Below are positions 35,040 to 43,870 of a DNA stretch of 64,000 nucleotides, piece after piece. The first letter of the stretch is position 1, and every line of letters begins with the position of its first letter. A program made the translations under genes and the position numbers. The notes beneath the pieces were generated by a model, which was not told where the DNA came from, ran no database searches, and was given only the letters and a program-made list of their open reading frames with translations. The stretch lies in contig CAZNDG010000009.1 in the NCBI GenBank assembly GCA_964571695.1, positions 23,145-87,144 of the forward strand. The letters are read 5' to 3'. Source of the DNA: UBA8958 sp964571695. GTDB taxonomy: Bacteria > Desulfobacterota > Syntrophia > Syntrophales > UBA8958.

Positions 35040-35633
35040 TCAGGGTGTTTTCACCGCCACGGCCACGGCCTCCGTCAGGCGCACCACAATGGAATCACCC
35101 TTCTTGATCTTATTGAATCCCTTGACGTCTTTGTGAATTTTCACCGTCTTGGTCTTGCCGTCGGGCCATTTCAGGGTGATCTTCCTTTTCTTGTAATCGA
35201 TGCCGGCGACCGCCAGGGTTTCCTGGACCGTATCCACGGCAATGAGGGACGGTTTGGCTCCCTTGGGGGCGGCCTTCACCACCTCTACCTCTCCCGTAAC
35301 CGGCTTTTCGCCCGCCTTGGCGACGAAGACGGCCATGGATTCAATATAGGTCGCCACTACCTGATCGCCCTTTTTGATCTGGTCGAAGTTTTCCATGGAC
35401 TCATCCGCCTTGAGGGTGACGGTGTTGCCCCGGGGTCCCTTGAGGGTGACGGTGCGCTTCGCCGTATCGACATCCTCCACCTTCGCCTTGATCTGGGCCG
35501 TTTCCGTAATGACGATCCCATCCGCCTGCGCATCCTTCTTCGCGTCCCTCTTGGCCTCCGCCGCCATGCCGGTCTGAACGAACGCAAAAACCAACGCTGC
35601 CGCCAGCAACCACAACCAATGTCTCTTTTTCAT
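35040..35633 (-). CDS. Secreted protein with two internal repeats, function unknown
   Basis: Protein of 197 residues with a signal peptide (MKKRHWLWLLAAALVF ... AAEA). The mature part consists of two related units of about 67 residues, at about 42-108 and 130-196. Each has a DxDxxKRxxTLKxPxG strand pair, an NFDQIKKGD or GFNKIKKGD turn, and a final hydrophobic V(A)V strand. The units suggest tandem small beta barrels. A GAGGAGG sits five bases before ATG 35633, which rules out the longer frame to 35714. I do not recognise a family. Its promoter resembles that of the CDF exporter. Confidence 0.8.
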   Translation of the reverse strand: MKKRHWLWLLAAALVFAFVQTGMAAEAKRDAKKDAQADGIVITETAQIKAKVEDVDTAKRTVTLKGPRGNTVTLKADESMENFDQIKKGDQVVATYIESMAVFVAKAGEKPVTGEVEVVKAAPKGAKPSLIAVDTVQETLAVAGIDYKKRKITLKWPDGKTKTVKIHKDVKGFNKIKKGDSIVVRLTEAVAVAVKTP

Positions 35634-35685
35634 TAAAGCCTCCTCAGATTTTAGAATGATGATCCACCCCATGCGGGCTTCGGGA

Positions 35686-35714
35686 GTATAAGGCCGGGGA
35701 AGCCCGGATGTCAA
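35686..35714 (-). promoter_or_regulatory. Promoter of the secreted repeat-protein gene
   Basis: On the minus strand: TTGACA at 35714-35709, a 17-base spacer, TTATAC at 35691-35686, a near-consensus sigma70 promoter. The spacer contains a CCGGG...CCCGG dyad and resembles the promoter at 31294-31322. Confidence 0.75.
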
Positions 35715-35980
35715 CCGCCTTTATCGCGAGCGGTGCCCGGGACGGGAAGGATGATACGCCCCTCCTTACGGGACGGATCCCTACCACCCTCAAGCGGCTT
35801 GTTGTTCGGCAATTCTCCTTATAATACCTTGCATTATCCTGTTCCGGGGTGTATGAAAAAACCCGTTCGCCATCTTTCCCGCGAACATTGTCCCTGATGA
35901 AGCAAACTATTCTCAAGGCCGGCGTAAACCACATAAAGTACCGATTTATCAAGATTATCGACACGGGAGGATAAGGAAAT

Positions 35981-36466
35981 ATGGATTGTCCATGCGGTTC
36001 GGGAAAAACTTACGACGAATGCTGTCGGCCCTATATACAAGGAGAGCGGCTTCCGGAAACGGCGGAGCAGTTGATGCGATCCCGCTACAGCGCCTACGCC
36101 CTTGAGGAGATACGCTACCTTACGGACACCCTGCACCCCGATCACCGGAAGGACTGGGATGAAAAGGGGGCCGGGGACTGGTCTAGAAACTCCGTCTGGC
36201 AGGGACTGGAAATCGTCCATACCGAAGGGGGCGGCCCTCGGGATGAGGAGGGAGCAGTCGAATTCATCGCCAGCTTCACCCTCAAGGATAACGCTCTCCA
36301 GCACCACGAACGGGCGGTTTTCGAAAAGAAGGACGGCCGCTGGTATTTCAAGGATGGTGAACTGGTAAAACCGAAACAGATCCGAAGGGAAACCCCCAAG
36401 ATCGGCCGCAACGATCCCTGTCCCTGCGGGAGCGGCAAAAAATACAAAAAATGCTGCGGGGCATAG
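35981..36466 (+). CDS. YchJ-family protein with two SEC-C zinc motifs
   Basis: Protein of 161 residues with a SEC-C metal-binding motif at each end (CPCGSGKTYDECC at the start, CPCGSGKKYKKCC at the end) around a YchJ (UPF0225) NTF2-like core (LMRSRYSAYALEEIRYL). Function is uncharacterised; the zinc motif matches that of SecA. It lies 19 bases before mnmA, so the two are likely cotranscribed. Confidence 0.9.
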   Translation: MDCPCGSGKTYDECCRPYIQGERLPETAEQLMRSRYSAYALEEIRYLTDTLHPDHRKDWDEKGAGDWSRNSVWQGLEIVHTEGGGPRDEEGAVEFIASFTLKDNALQHHERAVFEKKDGRWYFKDGELVKPKQIRRETPKIGRNDPCPCGSGKKYKKCCGA

Positions 36467-36485
36467 ACAGCCGCAAATCCGGATC

Positions 36486-37544
36486 ATGAACAAAAAGGTC
36501 GCCATCGCCATCAGCGGCGGCGTGGACTCCTCCGTGGCCGCCTGGCTCCTCAGGGAAGCGGGGTACGAGGTTTGCGGCGTCACCATGCGCCTGGGCATCC
36601 CGGCGGAGGCAGGGGAAGAGACAGCCCCGGGCGGCTCCCCGGCGGGCGTGGACGCGAAAATAGTATGCGAAATGCTTGACATTCCTCTCCACACCCTGGA
36701 CGTGGCCGCCGATCTGGAAGGGCTGGTGATCCATCCCTTCCTCTCCGCCTACCTTCAGGGCCGGACGCCCAACCCCTGCGTGGAGTGCAACCGGTCCCTC
36801 AAGTTCGGCACGCTCCTACGCCGGGTCCGGGATCTGGGCTGCGACCTCCTCGCCACCGGTCATTACGCCCGGGTGGACCATGCCTCCGGCGGGGCCCGGC
36901 TTCTGAAGCCCCGGGACCTCCGTAAGGATCAGACCTATTTTCTCTACTCCATCGACCGGAAAGCCCTCGGGCACGTCCTGTTCCCCCTGGCCCCGTACCG
37001 CAAGGAGGAGGTGCGGGAACTGGCCGCAAAGGCCGGTATGCCCGGGTCGGAAAGACCGGAAAGCCAGGATGTCTGTTTCCTGCCTGGCGGCGATCTCGCT
37101 TCCCTGCTGCGGCGGTACGGTAGGGAAGAATACCGGGCCGGCGACATCGTCACCCGGCAGGGAAAGGTCCTGGGCCGTCACCGGGGCCTCCCCTTCTACA
37201 CCGTGGGACAGCGGGGCGGCCTGGGGATCAGTCATCGGGTCCCCCTATACGTCCTGGCCCTGGACGTTCCGGGCAACCGTCTGATCGTCGGGATAAAGGA
37301 AGAAGTCCGGGCGACGGGTCTCAGAGCCGATTCCCCCAATATCCTTGTGGACGCGCCGCCGGTCCGGGCGTCGGCGAAGATCCGTTACGCCCACCGGGCG
37401 GCGCCATGCACCGTCGCCTGGGAAAAGGACGGCATCACCGTCCGTTTCGACGCCCCGCAGGAGGCCGTCACTCCGGGCCAATCCGTGGTGATCTACGACG
37501 GCGATCTTGTCGCGGGCGGCGGCATCATCCGGGAAGCGCTGTGA
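36486..37544 (+). CDS. mnmA: tRNA-specific 2-thiouridylase MnmA
   Basis: Enzyme of 352 residues that thiolates U34 of tRNA Lys, Glu and Gln. The PP-loop (ISGGVDSSVAAW) binds ATP, and the two catalytic cysteines are visible in NPCVECNRSLKFG and SQDVCFL. GHYARV and KDQTYFLYSI are also conserved. Length is normal. Confidence 0.96.
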   Translation: MNKKVAIAISGGVDSSVAAWLLREAGYEVCGVTMRLGIPAEAGEETAPGGSPAGVDAKIVCEMLDIPLHTLDVAADLEGLVIHPFLSAYLQGRTPNPCVECNRSLKFGTLLRRVRDLGCDLLATGHYARVDHASGGARLLKPRDLRKDQTYFLYSIDRKALGHVLFPLAPYRKEEVRELAAKAGMPGSERPESQDVCFLPGGDLASLLRRYGREEYRAGDIVTRQGKVLGRHRGLPFYTVGQRGGLGISHRVPLYVLALDVPGNRLIVGIKEEVRATGLRADSPNILVDAPPVRASAKIRYAHRAAPCTVAWEKDGITVRFDAPQEAVTPGQSVVIYDGDLVAGGGIIREAL

Positions 37545-37590
37545 AGAAACCCGAAAGGCATATTCCATAGACGAAGGAGGATACTTGAAT

Positions 37591-38286
37591 ATGTACAGGA
37601 TATTGTCGGCACTTGTGGTATTACTGGCATGGCTGCCGGTTCAGGCCGCCGCCCTGACCTGCGGCGGTCCGGGAACCCAGCAGGTGCCCGCCGCCTATGC
37701 CGCGGCGGGGGGAGAAAAGCTTACGGCCTGCTTCGACCTGAAGGAGAAGAACGTTACCCTCCAACTGCCCGACGGCCGGATCGTCACCCTGCCGGCCGCG
37801 GTATCGGCTTCGGGGGCCAGGTACAGCAACGGCAGGGAAACCTTCTGGGAACACCAGGGAACCGGCCGCTATTTTGTCGGGGACAGGCTGGTAATCGAGG
37901 GCCGGCCGGCGCCGGAGGCGGCATACGACACCGGCGTTACGTCCCGGATGCTCACCAAAACCAGCGAGACCGGCAACGGAAGGCAGATCGTCTATCCGGA
38001 CGCCGGCCAGGCCGAAGTCACGGCCATGCTCGTCGATATCGCCCCCGGCGCCGAAACGGGCTGGCACAAGCATCCGATCCCGGTTTACGCCTATGTCCTG
38101 GCCGGCGAGCTAACGGTGGAGCTGGAGGGAGGCCGGAAGCTCCCCTTCAAGACCGGGGATGTGATCATCGAGGTGGTTGACACCTTCCACAACGGCCGCA
38201 ACACCGGCAAGGAGAAGGTCCGACTCGTGGTGTTCTATCTGGGGGAGAAGGCAACTCCCAACGTCATCAAGAAAGATACACCCTGA
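37591..38286 (+). CDS. Secreted fusion of an MliC-like domain and a cupin
   Basis: Exported protein of 231 residues. After a signal peptide (MYRILSALVVLLAWLPVQAAA), residues 22-105 look like an MliC lysozyme-inhibitor domain: an early Cys, then the hallmark ASGARYSNGRETFWEHQGTG. Residues 125-225 are a cupin_2 barrel with metal-ligand-like histidines in TGWHKHPIPVYAYVL and VVDTFHNG. Cupin and MliC each occur alone; together they are unusual. A GGAGG ten bases upstream supports ATG 37591. Roles in resisting lysozyme or in periplasmic binding are inference. Confidence 0.78.
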   Translation: MYRILSALVVLLAWLPVQAAALTCGGPGTQQVPAAYAAAGGEKLTACFDLKEKNVTLQLPDGRIVTLPAAVSASGARYSNGRETFWEHQGTGRYFVGDRLVIEGRPAPEAAYDTGVTSRMLTKTSETGNGRQIVYPDAGQAEVTAMLVDIAPGAETGWHKHPIPVYAYVLAGELTVELEGGRKLPFKTGDVIIEVVDTFHNGRNTGKEKVRLVVFYLGEKATPNVIKKDTP

Positions 38287-38333
38287 TCCGGAATGGATTC
38301 ATATACTTACTGAGGGCATCCGGAAGGAGGGGC

Positions 38334-39194
38334 TTACGGCTGTTTCGCCCTGCCATGGCGCCGGGTGATCCGCAGCCCCGAAACCGCCAGCAGGTAGGCG
38401 AGGCCGGCAAAAACAACGGTCACGGCCCCGGCGGGCAGATCGGGCCCGTAGCTTAACGCCAGGCCGGCGGTGGTGAACAGTATGGTCAAAATGGTGGCCA
38501 GGGCCATCATGTGCCACAGCCGTTTCGTCAATTCCCCGGCCACCGCAGCGGGCAGGGTGAGGAGGGCGATGACCATGACGATGCCCACCACGGAGACCAG
38601 GAGCACCACGGTCAGAGCGGTGAGACATAGGAGTCCCAGATAGTAGATCTCCACCCTGACGCCCCGGAGGCGGGCGAATTCCTCATCGAAGCACAGGGCC
38701 AGGAAGTGGTTGTAGAAGAGCGTCCCGGCCGCCACGACCACAATGTCGAGGCCGGCGATCATCCAGAGCTCCCCGGGGGAGACCATCAGGATATTTCCAA
38801 AGAGATAACCCATCAGATCTTCGTTGTAGCCGGGGGTCCGGGAAATGAAGAGGATCCCCGCGGCCATGCCGATGGCCCAGAGGGCCCCGATGACCGTATC
38901 CTCCCGCTGGTGGGCCCCCATGCTCACCAGACCGATGATCAACGCGGCCAGCAGCGCCGCGAAAACGGCCCCGTAAAGGGGATGGAGCCACTCCCAGCCA
39001 TAAGCGGTTTGAAAGTACCGGGCGGCCCCGAGCCCGCCCAGGACGGTATGGGCGATGCTGCCGGCGATATAGGTGATCCGCTTGGTAACGACGTAACTCC
39101 CGATTATCCCGCAGGCAACGCTAACCAGGAGCCCCGTGAGGAGGGCATACTGGAGAAAGGGATACCGGGGCAGATCGATCAAAAAGGCACTCAT
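38334..39194 (-). CDS. ABC-3 metal transporter permease, ZnuB type
   Basis: Membrane protein of 286 residues with eight or nine helices and the ABC-3 family motifs (GSYVVTKRITYIAGSIAHTVLGGLG near the N-terminus, best part VTKRITYIAGSIAH; VVGIVMVIALLTLPAA near the C-terminus). It should import Zn, Mn or Fe, but no ATPase or binding-protein gene lies in this window. A promoter overlapping a palindromic operator lies about 130 bases upstream. Confidence 0.88.
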   Translation of the reverse strand: MSAFLIDLPRYPFLQYALLTGLLVSVACGIIGSYVVTKRITYIAGSIAHTVLGGLGAARYFQTAYGWEWLHPLYGAVFAALLAALIIGLVSMGAHQREDTVIGALWAIGMAAGILFISRTPGYNEDLMGYLFGNILMVSPGELWMIAGLDIVVVAAGTLFYNHFLALCFDEEFARLRGVRVEIYYLGLLCLTALTVVLLVSVVGIVMVIALLTLPAAVAGELTKRLWHMMALATILTILFTTAGLALSYGPDLPAGAVTVVFAGLAYLLAVSGLRITRRHGRAKQP

Positions 39195-39328
39195 CTTTTC
39201 CGCGCCTCCCTCGCAAGACCTTGCCTGAGTCCGGGGGCATCCATACCGTTTATAAAAAAGTGAACCATCGCCTAACCTATGATCTCAACGACCAATTACC
39301 CTGAATTCTTCCCGTTGAACGCAGAGTT

Positions 39329-39357
39329 ATATTACTTAGTAATACCGAATCTGTCAA
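39329..39357 (-). promoter_or_regulatory. Promoter with overlapping palindromic operator for the metal permease
   Basis: On the minus strand: TTGACA at 39357-39352, a 17-base spacer, TAATAT at 39334-39329. The perfect inverted repeat TATTAC TTA GTAATA (39330-39344) covers the spacer end and the -10 box. This is where a metal-responsive repressor (Zur, MntR or Fur type) would block transcription; the assignment is inference. Confidence 0.6.
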
Positions 39358-39521
39358 GAAAATGCGGACGAATCAGTTGCCGACAAACCGTATATCTCTA
39401 TTCGCTCTTGACATCCCCGGCGATAATCCTTGACACAACCGCCCCGCTCACCGTAAAATATCATCATCGTTGAAAAATTTATCCGAATCAGGACATTATG
39501 GCGAGGATAGGGAGGAAAGAT

Positions 39522-40481
39522 ATGAGCAGATTCTCCACCGCCGCGGGCGCCGCCCTCCTGGCGATTTTTTTGATTGTCGGATGCGGCGCCGGTTCCAAAG
39601 ACACGACAGACCAGGGGGAGAAAAAGGCCGCACCGGCAAAAAAGCGGATCGCCCTGGTAATGAAGACCCTGACCAACCCCTTCTTCGTGGCGATGGAGAA
39701 GGGGGCCCGGAAGGCGGAACAGGAACTGAATATCGAACTGATTGTCAAGACCGGGGCCAAGGAGACGTCGATAGAACAGCAGATCGCCATCATCGACGAA
39801 CTGATCCGCAACCGGGTGGACGCCATCGTCATCGCCCCGGCGAGTTCCACGGAAATCATCCCCATCCTCAAGAAGGCCCAGGAGGCGAAGATCGTCATCG
39901 TCAACATCGACAATCAGATCGACCCGGAGCCGGCGGCGAAAATGGGGCTCGCCGACGTGCCCTTCATCAGCGTGGACAACGAAAAAGGGGCCTATATCGC
40001 CGCGAAATACATCAGCGATCAGGTGAAAAAACCCACCAAAGCGGCGATTCTCGAGGGCATCAGGAGCGCAAAGAACGCGGAGCAGCGGAAGGCCGGCGCC
40101 GTGCGGGCCTTCCGGGAAAATCGTCATATCCGCCTCGTGGCGTCGGAATCGGCCAACTGGAAGATCGACGAGGCCTTTGCCGTCACGGCCCGGATGTTCC
40201 AGAAGCACCCGGACATCGGGGTGATCTTCTGTGCCAACGACATGATGGCCCTGGGAACGATTCATTACCTGCAGCAGCATAAGAAAACCGGCGTTCTTGT
40301 CGCCGCCTTCGACGCCCTGGAGGAAGCCAGGGCGGCCATCCGCCAGGGGACCCTCCAGATCTCCATCGACCAGCAAGCTGATCGGCAGGGATACCTGGGC
40401 GTGCGGACGGCGGTGGAGATGCTGGGGGGGAAGAAACCGGCCCCCGTCACCATGGTGGATGTTCTCCCCGTGCACTTGTAG
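39522..40481 (+). CDS. Periplasmic sugar-binding-type lipoprotein (RbsB family)
   Basis: Protein of 319 residues with a lipobox (IVGC) and a type-I periplasmic binding fold of the ribose-binding class (IALVMKTLTNPFFVAMEKGA, DAIVIAPASS, DVLPVHL). No ABC permease or ATPase gene is adjacent. A hybrid histidine kinase gene with an extracytoplasmic domain follows 216 bases downstream, so this may be a ligand receptor for that kinase, like LuxP with LuxQ or TorT with TorS (inference). GGGAGGAAAG supports ATG 39522 over 39498. Confidence 0.88.
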   Translation: MSRFSTAAGAALLAIFLIVGCGAGSKDTTDQGEKKAAPAKKRIALVMKTLTNPFFVAMEKGARKAEQELNIELIVKTGAKETSIEQQIAIIDELIRNRVDAIVIAPASSTEIIPILKKAQEAKIVIVNIDNQIDPEPAAKMGLADVPFISVDNEKGAYIAAKYISDQVKKPTKAAILEGIRSAKNAEQRKAGAVRAFRENRHIRLVASESANWKIDEAFAVTARMFQKHPDIGVIFCANDMMALGTIHYLQQHKKTGVLVAAFDALEEARAAIRQGTLQISIDQQADRQGYLGVRTAVEMLGGKKPAPVTMVDVLPVHL

Positions 40482-40697
40482 CGGCCCGCTCCGGCGCGGC
40501 GCCGCCGGCGACAAGCCTTTCCGGTCGTCCCGAAACCGCCGCCGTTCGCCGGACCCGGCTGGATCTTAATGCTGCCCGCCCTCAGGTCATGATCGGAAAG
40601 CGGCGGCACGGGAGCAACGGCGGGAAGCGGGGACTGAAAAATCATTCGCGGTTGTCATGACGACTGTGCCAATTTATCCGGACCGGAACGAAAATAC

Positions 40698-43130
40698 ATG
40701 TGGCAAAGATTCTCCGATCTTAGCATTACCTACAAACTCATCGTCTTCCTCCTCCTGGTGGTCGTGGCGCCGGTCCTCCTTCTCAGTTACACCACCTACC
40801 AGCTTTCCAAAACCGCCCTCAGCGAGGAGGTCAAGGCCTTCACCTTCGATTTCATGGCCCTGCAGAAGCACAACATCAATCTCCTCGTCAAACAGGAAGA
40901 GAGCCTCATCAACAATATCGCCGGTTTGGACGAGATCAAGAACGTCCTGTCCGTCAAGATCGACAATGAGTACGACCGCCTTTCCACCCACGCCAGGATA
41001 GGTTATATCCTCAGCAATTACAGCAACATCTCCGGTCTTGTCTCCATCGATATCTTTTCGGTTTCCGGGGACCACTATCATGTGGGAGAAACGCTCAACA
41101 TCGAGGAGATCAACGGCGACCAGGTCCGGCGCCTCCAGGAGGCCGCCCGGGCATCCGCCTCGCCGGTGGTCTGGTTCGGCATCGAGGACAATGTCAACCT
41201 GAACTCCCGGTACGGCAAGGTGATCACTGCGGTCAAGGTCATGAAGTCCTACGACGTGGCCGGCATGAGGGAAAAATATCTGGGAATCCTCCTGATGAGT
41301 TACGACGTGAACGTGTTCTACAATTTATTCAACTATGCCGGTCATACCGGGCAGTATTACCTCATCGTGGACCAGGAAGGGGAGATCGTCTATCATCCCG
41401 ACCGCAAGATGCTGGGTAAGAAGGCCGACGCGGACATCATCACCATGACCAAGGCGGAGCGGGGCGTGTTCACCACCCGGGTTCAGGGGAAACCCTTTTA
41501 CGTGATCCATGACAGCTCCGGCGACCGGAACTGGCTGCTGTTGAGTTTCGTCCCCCTGCACACCATCGAGGACAAGATCATCAATATCCGCAACAACTCA
41601 TTGATAATATTGGTGATCTGCCTGCTGCTCGCCATCCTGGCGGCCCTGATTATTTCCCGCACCCTTGTCCGTCCGATCCAGGAGCTGACCGACCTCTTTC
41701 GGCAGCTCCGGGAAGGGGCGGTCAACCTCCAAACGCGTCTGAAGGTAAAGACCCGGGATGAAATCGGCCAGCTCATCTCCTGGTTCAACGCCTACCTGGA
41801 AAGCCTGGAAGAGAAAAAGCTGGTCGAGGAGCGGCTGCAGCAGTCGCTAACGGAATTACAGCGCGCCATGAAGGAAGCCGAGGCGGCCAGCCGGGCGAAA
41901 AGCGATTTCCTGGCCAGCATGAGTCACGAGATCCGCACCCCGATGAATGCCATCATCGGCATGGCCGATGTCCTGGCAGACACCCCCCTGACCAAGGAGC
42001 AGAGGCGGTATGTCAAGATCTTCCGCTCCGCCGGCGAGAATCTCCTGACGGTGATCAACGACATCCTGGATCTCTCCAAGGTCGAGGCGGGACAACTGGA
42101 GCTGGAAAGCATCCCCTTCCGGCTGGACGAACTGATCGAAACCACGGAAGCCGTCCTGTCCTTCCGGGCACAGGAAAAAGGCCTGGAGCTGAAACACCGC
42201 CTGCACGGAGACGTTCCCCTTTCCCTGCGGGGCGATCCGGTGCGCCTGCGGCAGATCCTGGTGAATCTCATCGGCAACGCCGTGAAGTTCACCGAGACCG
42301 GCGGCGTCACCGTCGAGGTGGCGCGCTTCGGCGAAGACGCGTCCGATCTGGAACCGGGGCGCGTTTTCCTCCGGTTTGCCGTTATGGACACGGGCATCGG
42401 CATCCCCACCGACAAGATCGGCGCCATCTTCGACAACTTCACACAGGCCGATTCTTCCGTGACGAGGCGCTACGGTGGCACGGGCCTGGGCCTGAGCATC
42501 TCCCGGCGGCTGGTGAACCTCATGGGCGGAAGGATCTGGGTGGAATCGGAGCCGGGACTGGGGAGCAGCTTTTATTTCACCGCCCTGCTGGACATAGCGC
42601 CGGAGGCGGACACGGGATCGTCCCCCGGGGCGGCGGCCACTCCCGTCGGGGTTCCGGGCGCCGCCACCGCTCCAGAGGCTCTTACCCCCGCCGGTACAGG
42701 TGCGGTAGTCCACTCCGCCGTTGCCGCCGGCGCGGGCGAAGAGGAAATCCCGGCCCTGCGGATCCTCCTGGCCGAGGATTCGGAGGACAACCGCCTCTTG
42801 ATCAAAACCTATCTCAAGCAAACCCCTCACTGCCTGGAAATGGCGGAAAACGGCGAGATCGCCGTGGAAAAATTCCAACAGGGGGAATACGACCTGGTCC
42901 TCATGGACATGAACATGCCGGTCATGGACGGCTATACGGCCACCCGGACCATCCGGCAGTGGGAGGCCCGGGAAGGAAAACCCGCCACGCCCATCATCGC
43001 CCTGACCGCCTTCGCCTTGAAAGAGGACGAGCAGAAGAGCCTCGCCGCCGGCTGCGACGCCCATCTCACCAAACCGATCAAGAAGAAGACCCTCCTGGAG
43101 GCCCTGACCGTCCGGCATCGGGCGGGGTAG
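40698..43130 (+). CDS. Hybrid sensor histidine kinase (periplasmic sensor, HAMP, HisKA, HATPase, REC)
   Basis: Protein of 810 residues: transmembrane helix 1 (residues 12-33), a Cache-like periplasmic sensor (about 34-300), transmembrane helix 2 (LIILVICLLLAILAALII), HAMP (about 320-375), a coiled coil, HisKA with phospho-acceptor His410 (SHEIRTPMNAIIG), HATPase with N, G1 and G2 boxes (NAVKF, DTGIGIP, GTGLGL), a Pro/Ala-rich linker (about 630-690) and a REC domain with Asp737 (MDMNMPVMDGY). No separate response regulator or Hpt gene is near. It lies directly downstream of the RbsB-like receptor gene. Confidence 0.94.
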   Translation: MWQRFSDLSITYKLIVFLLLVVVAPVLLLSYTTYQLSKTALSEEVKAFTFDFMALQKHNINLLVKQEESLINNIAGLDEIKNVLSVKIDNEYDRLSTHARIGYILSNYSNISGLVSIDIFSVSGDHYHVGETLNIEEINGDQVRRLQEAARASASPVVWFGIEDNVNLNSRYGKVITAVKVMKSYDVAGMREKYLGILLMSYDVNVFYNLFNYAGHTGQYYLIVDQEGEIVYHPDRKMLGKKADADIITMTKAERGVFTTRVQGKPFYVIHDSSGDRNWLLLSFVPLHTIEDKIINIRNNSLIILVICLLLAILAALIISRTLVRPIQELTDLFRQLREGAVNLQTRLKVKTRDEIGQLISWFNAYLESLEEKKLVEERLQQSLTELQRAMKEAEAASRAKSDFLASMSHEIRTPMNAIIGMADVLADTPLTKEQRRYVKIFRSAGENLLTVINDILDLSKVEAGQLELESIPFRLDELIETTEAVLSFRAQEKGLELKHRLHGDVPLSLRGDPVRLRQILVNLIGNAVKFTETGGVTVEVARFGEDASDLEPGRVFLRFAVMDTGIGIPTDKIGAIFDNFTQADSSVTRRYGGTGLGLSISRRLVNLMGGRIWVESEPGLGSSFYFTALLDIAPEADTGSSPGAAATPVGVPGAATAPEALTPAGTGAVVHSAVAAGAGEEEIPALRILLAEDSEDNRLLIKTYLKQTPHCLEMAENGEIAVEKFQQGEYDLVLMDMNMPVMDGYTATRTIRQWEAREGKPATPIIALTAFALKEDEQKSLAAGCDAHLTKPIKKKTLLEALTVRHRAG

Positions 43131-43870
43131 CCAAGTTCCCGGGCGCATCACCCAGCCGCCCCGAGCGTCACGTGCCGGGGTACCTATGCCGAGCGTCCCG
43201 TAGTGCTCAAGAAAGTCGCTTGGAGACCTTTGAAAAATGGCTTCGCCGCGGCTCAGAAATCTTTTTCGCCTCTGAATGGGTAACGTATAAACCTTATTCA
43301 TTACCAAGCGTTAAGTTCAATCACGCAACGGCAAAAAACATTTGATTCGCCGCTTGCGAACCATTTTTCCGCAGTTATGCAAAGCTCTCGCTTGGTGAAA
43401 GGGCATCAATCCCCCGAGGCGATTCGACGGGGTAATGGGCATGATCGCCGGGAACCAGACACTCCATGCCGCCGGAAACGGCAACTTGGAGAAACGTTTC
43501 GTCTTTTGATGTTCTTGAGTGGAGAACGTGTCTTTGCCGCGGAGTCTTCGAGCGGGAATCACGGGACCTTGAAAAGCGCTATACAAGTCAGGTTCATTAT
43601 GCTAAAGATAACATGACTAAAGGGGCAAATAAAGAAAAACGTATTTCCACCCCCGAGGGTAAAACAGCGAACATCCAGACAGATTCCCAACGGTCAAAAA
43701 CGGGGCGGCCTCTCAAAAAGCCGCGGAGAAGGCGCGCATATGCCGGGGCATGAAAAGCGATCAGGCGGGCGCCGCGACCGCCGGCGGGGCATGGGGGGCA
43801 ATGTCAACGAGTAATACGGCCCGACTGCGGGGCCGCGAATATCGAATTTACAACAAGGAGAAGACAGGAA
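43131..43870. other. 740-base intergenic region with no convincing gene
   Basis: Frames on both strands are short and have no recognisable motifs. Just before 43871 there is an AAGGAG suitable for the following gene. No tRNA or clear terminator hairpin was found. Confidence 0.5.
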
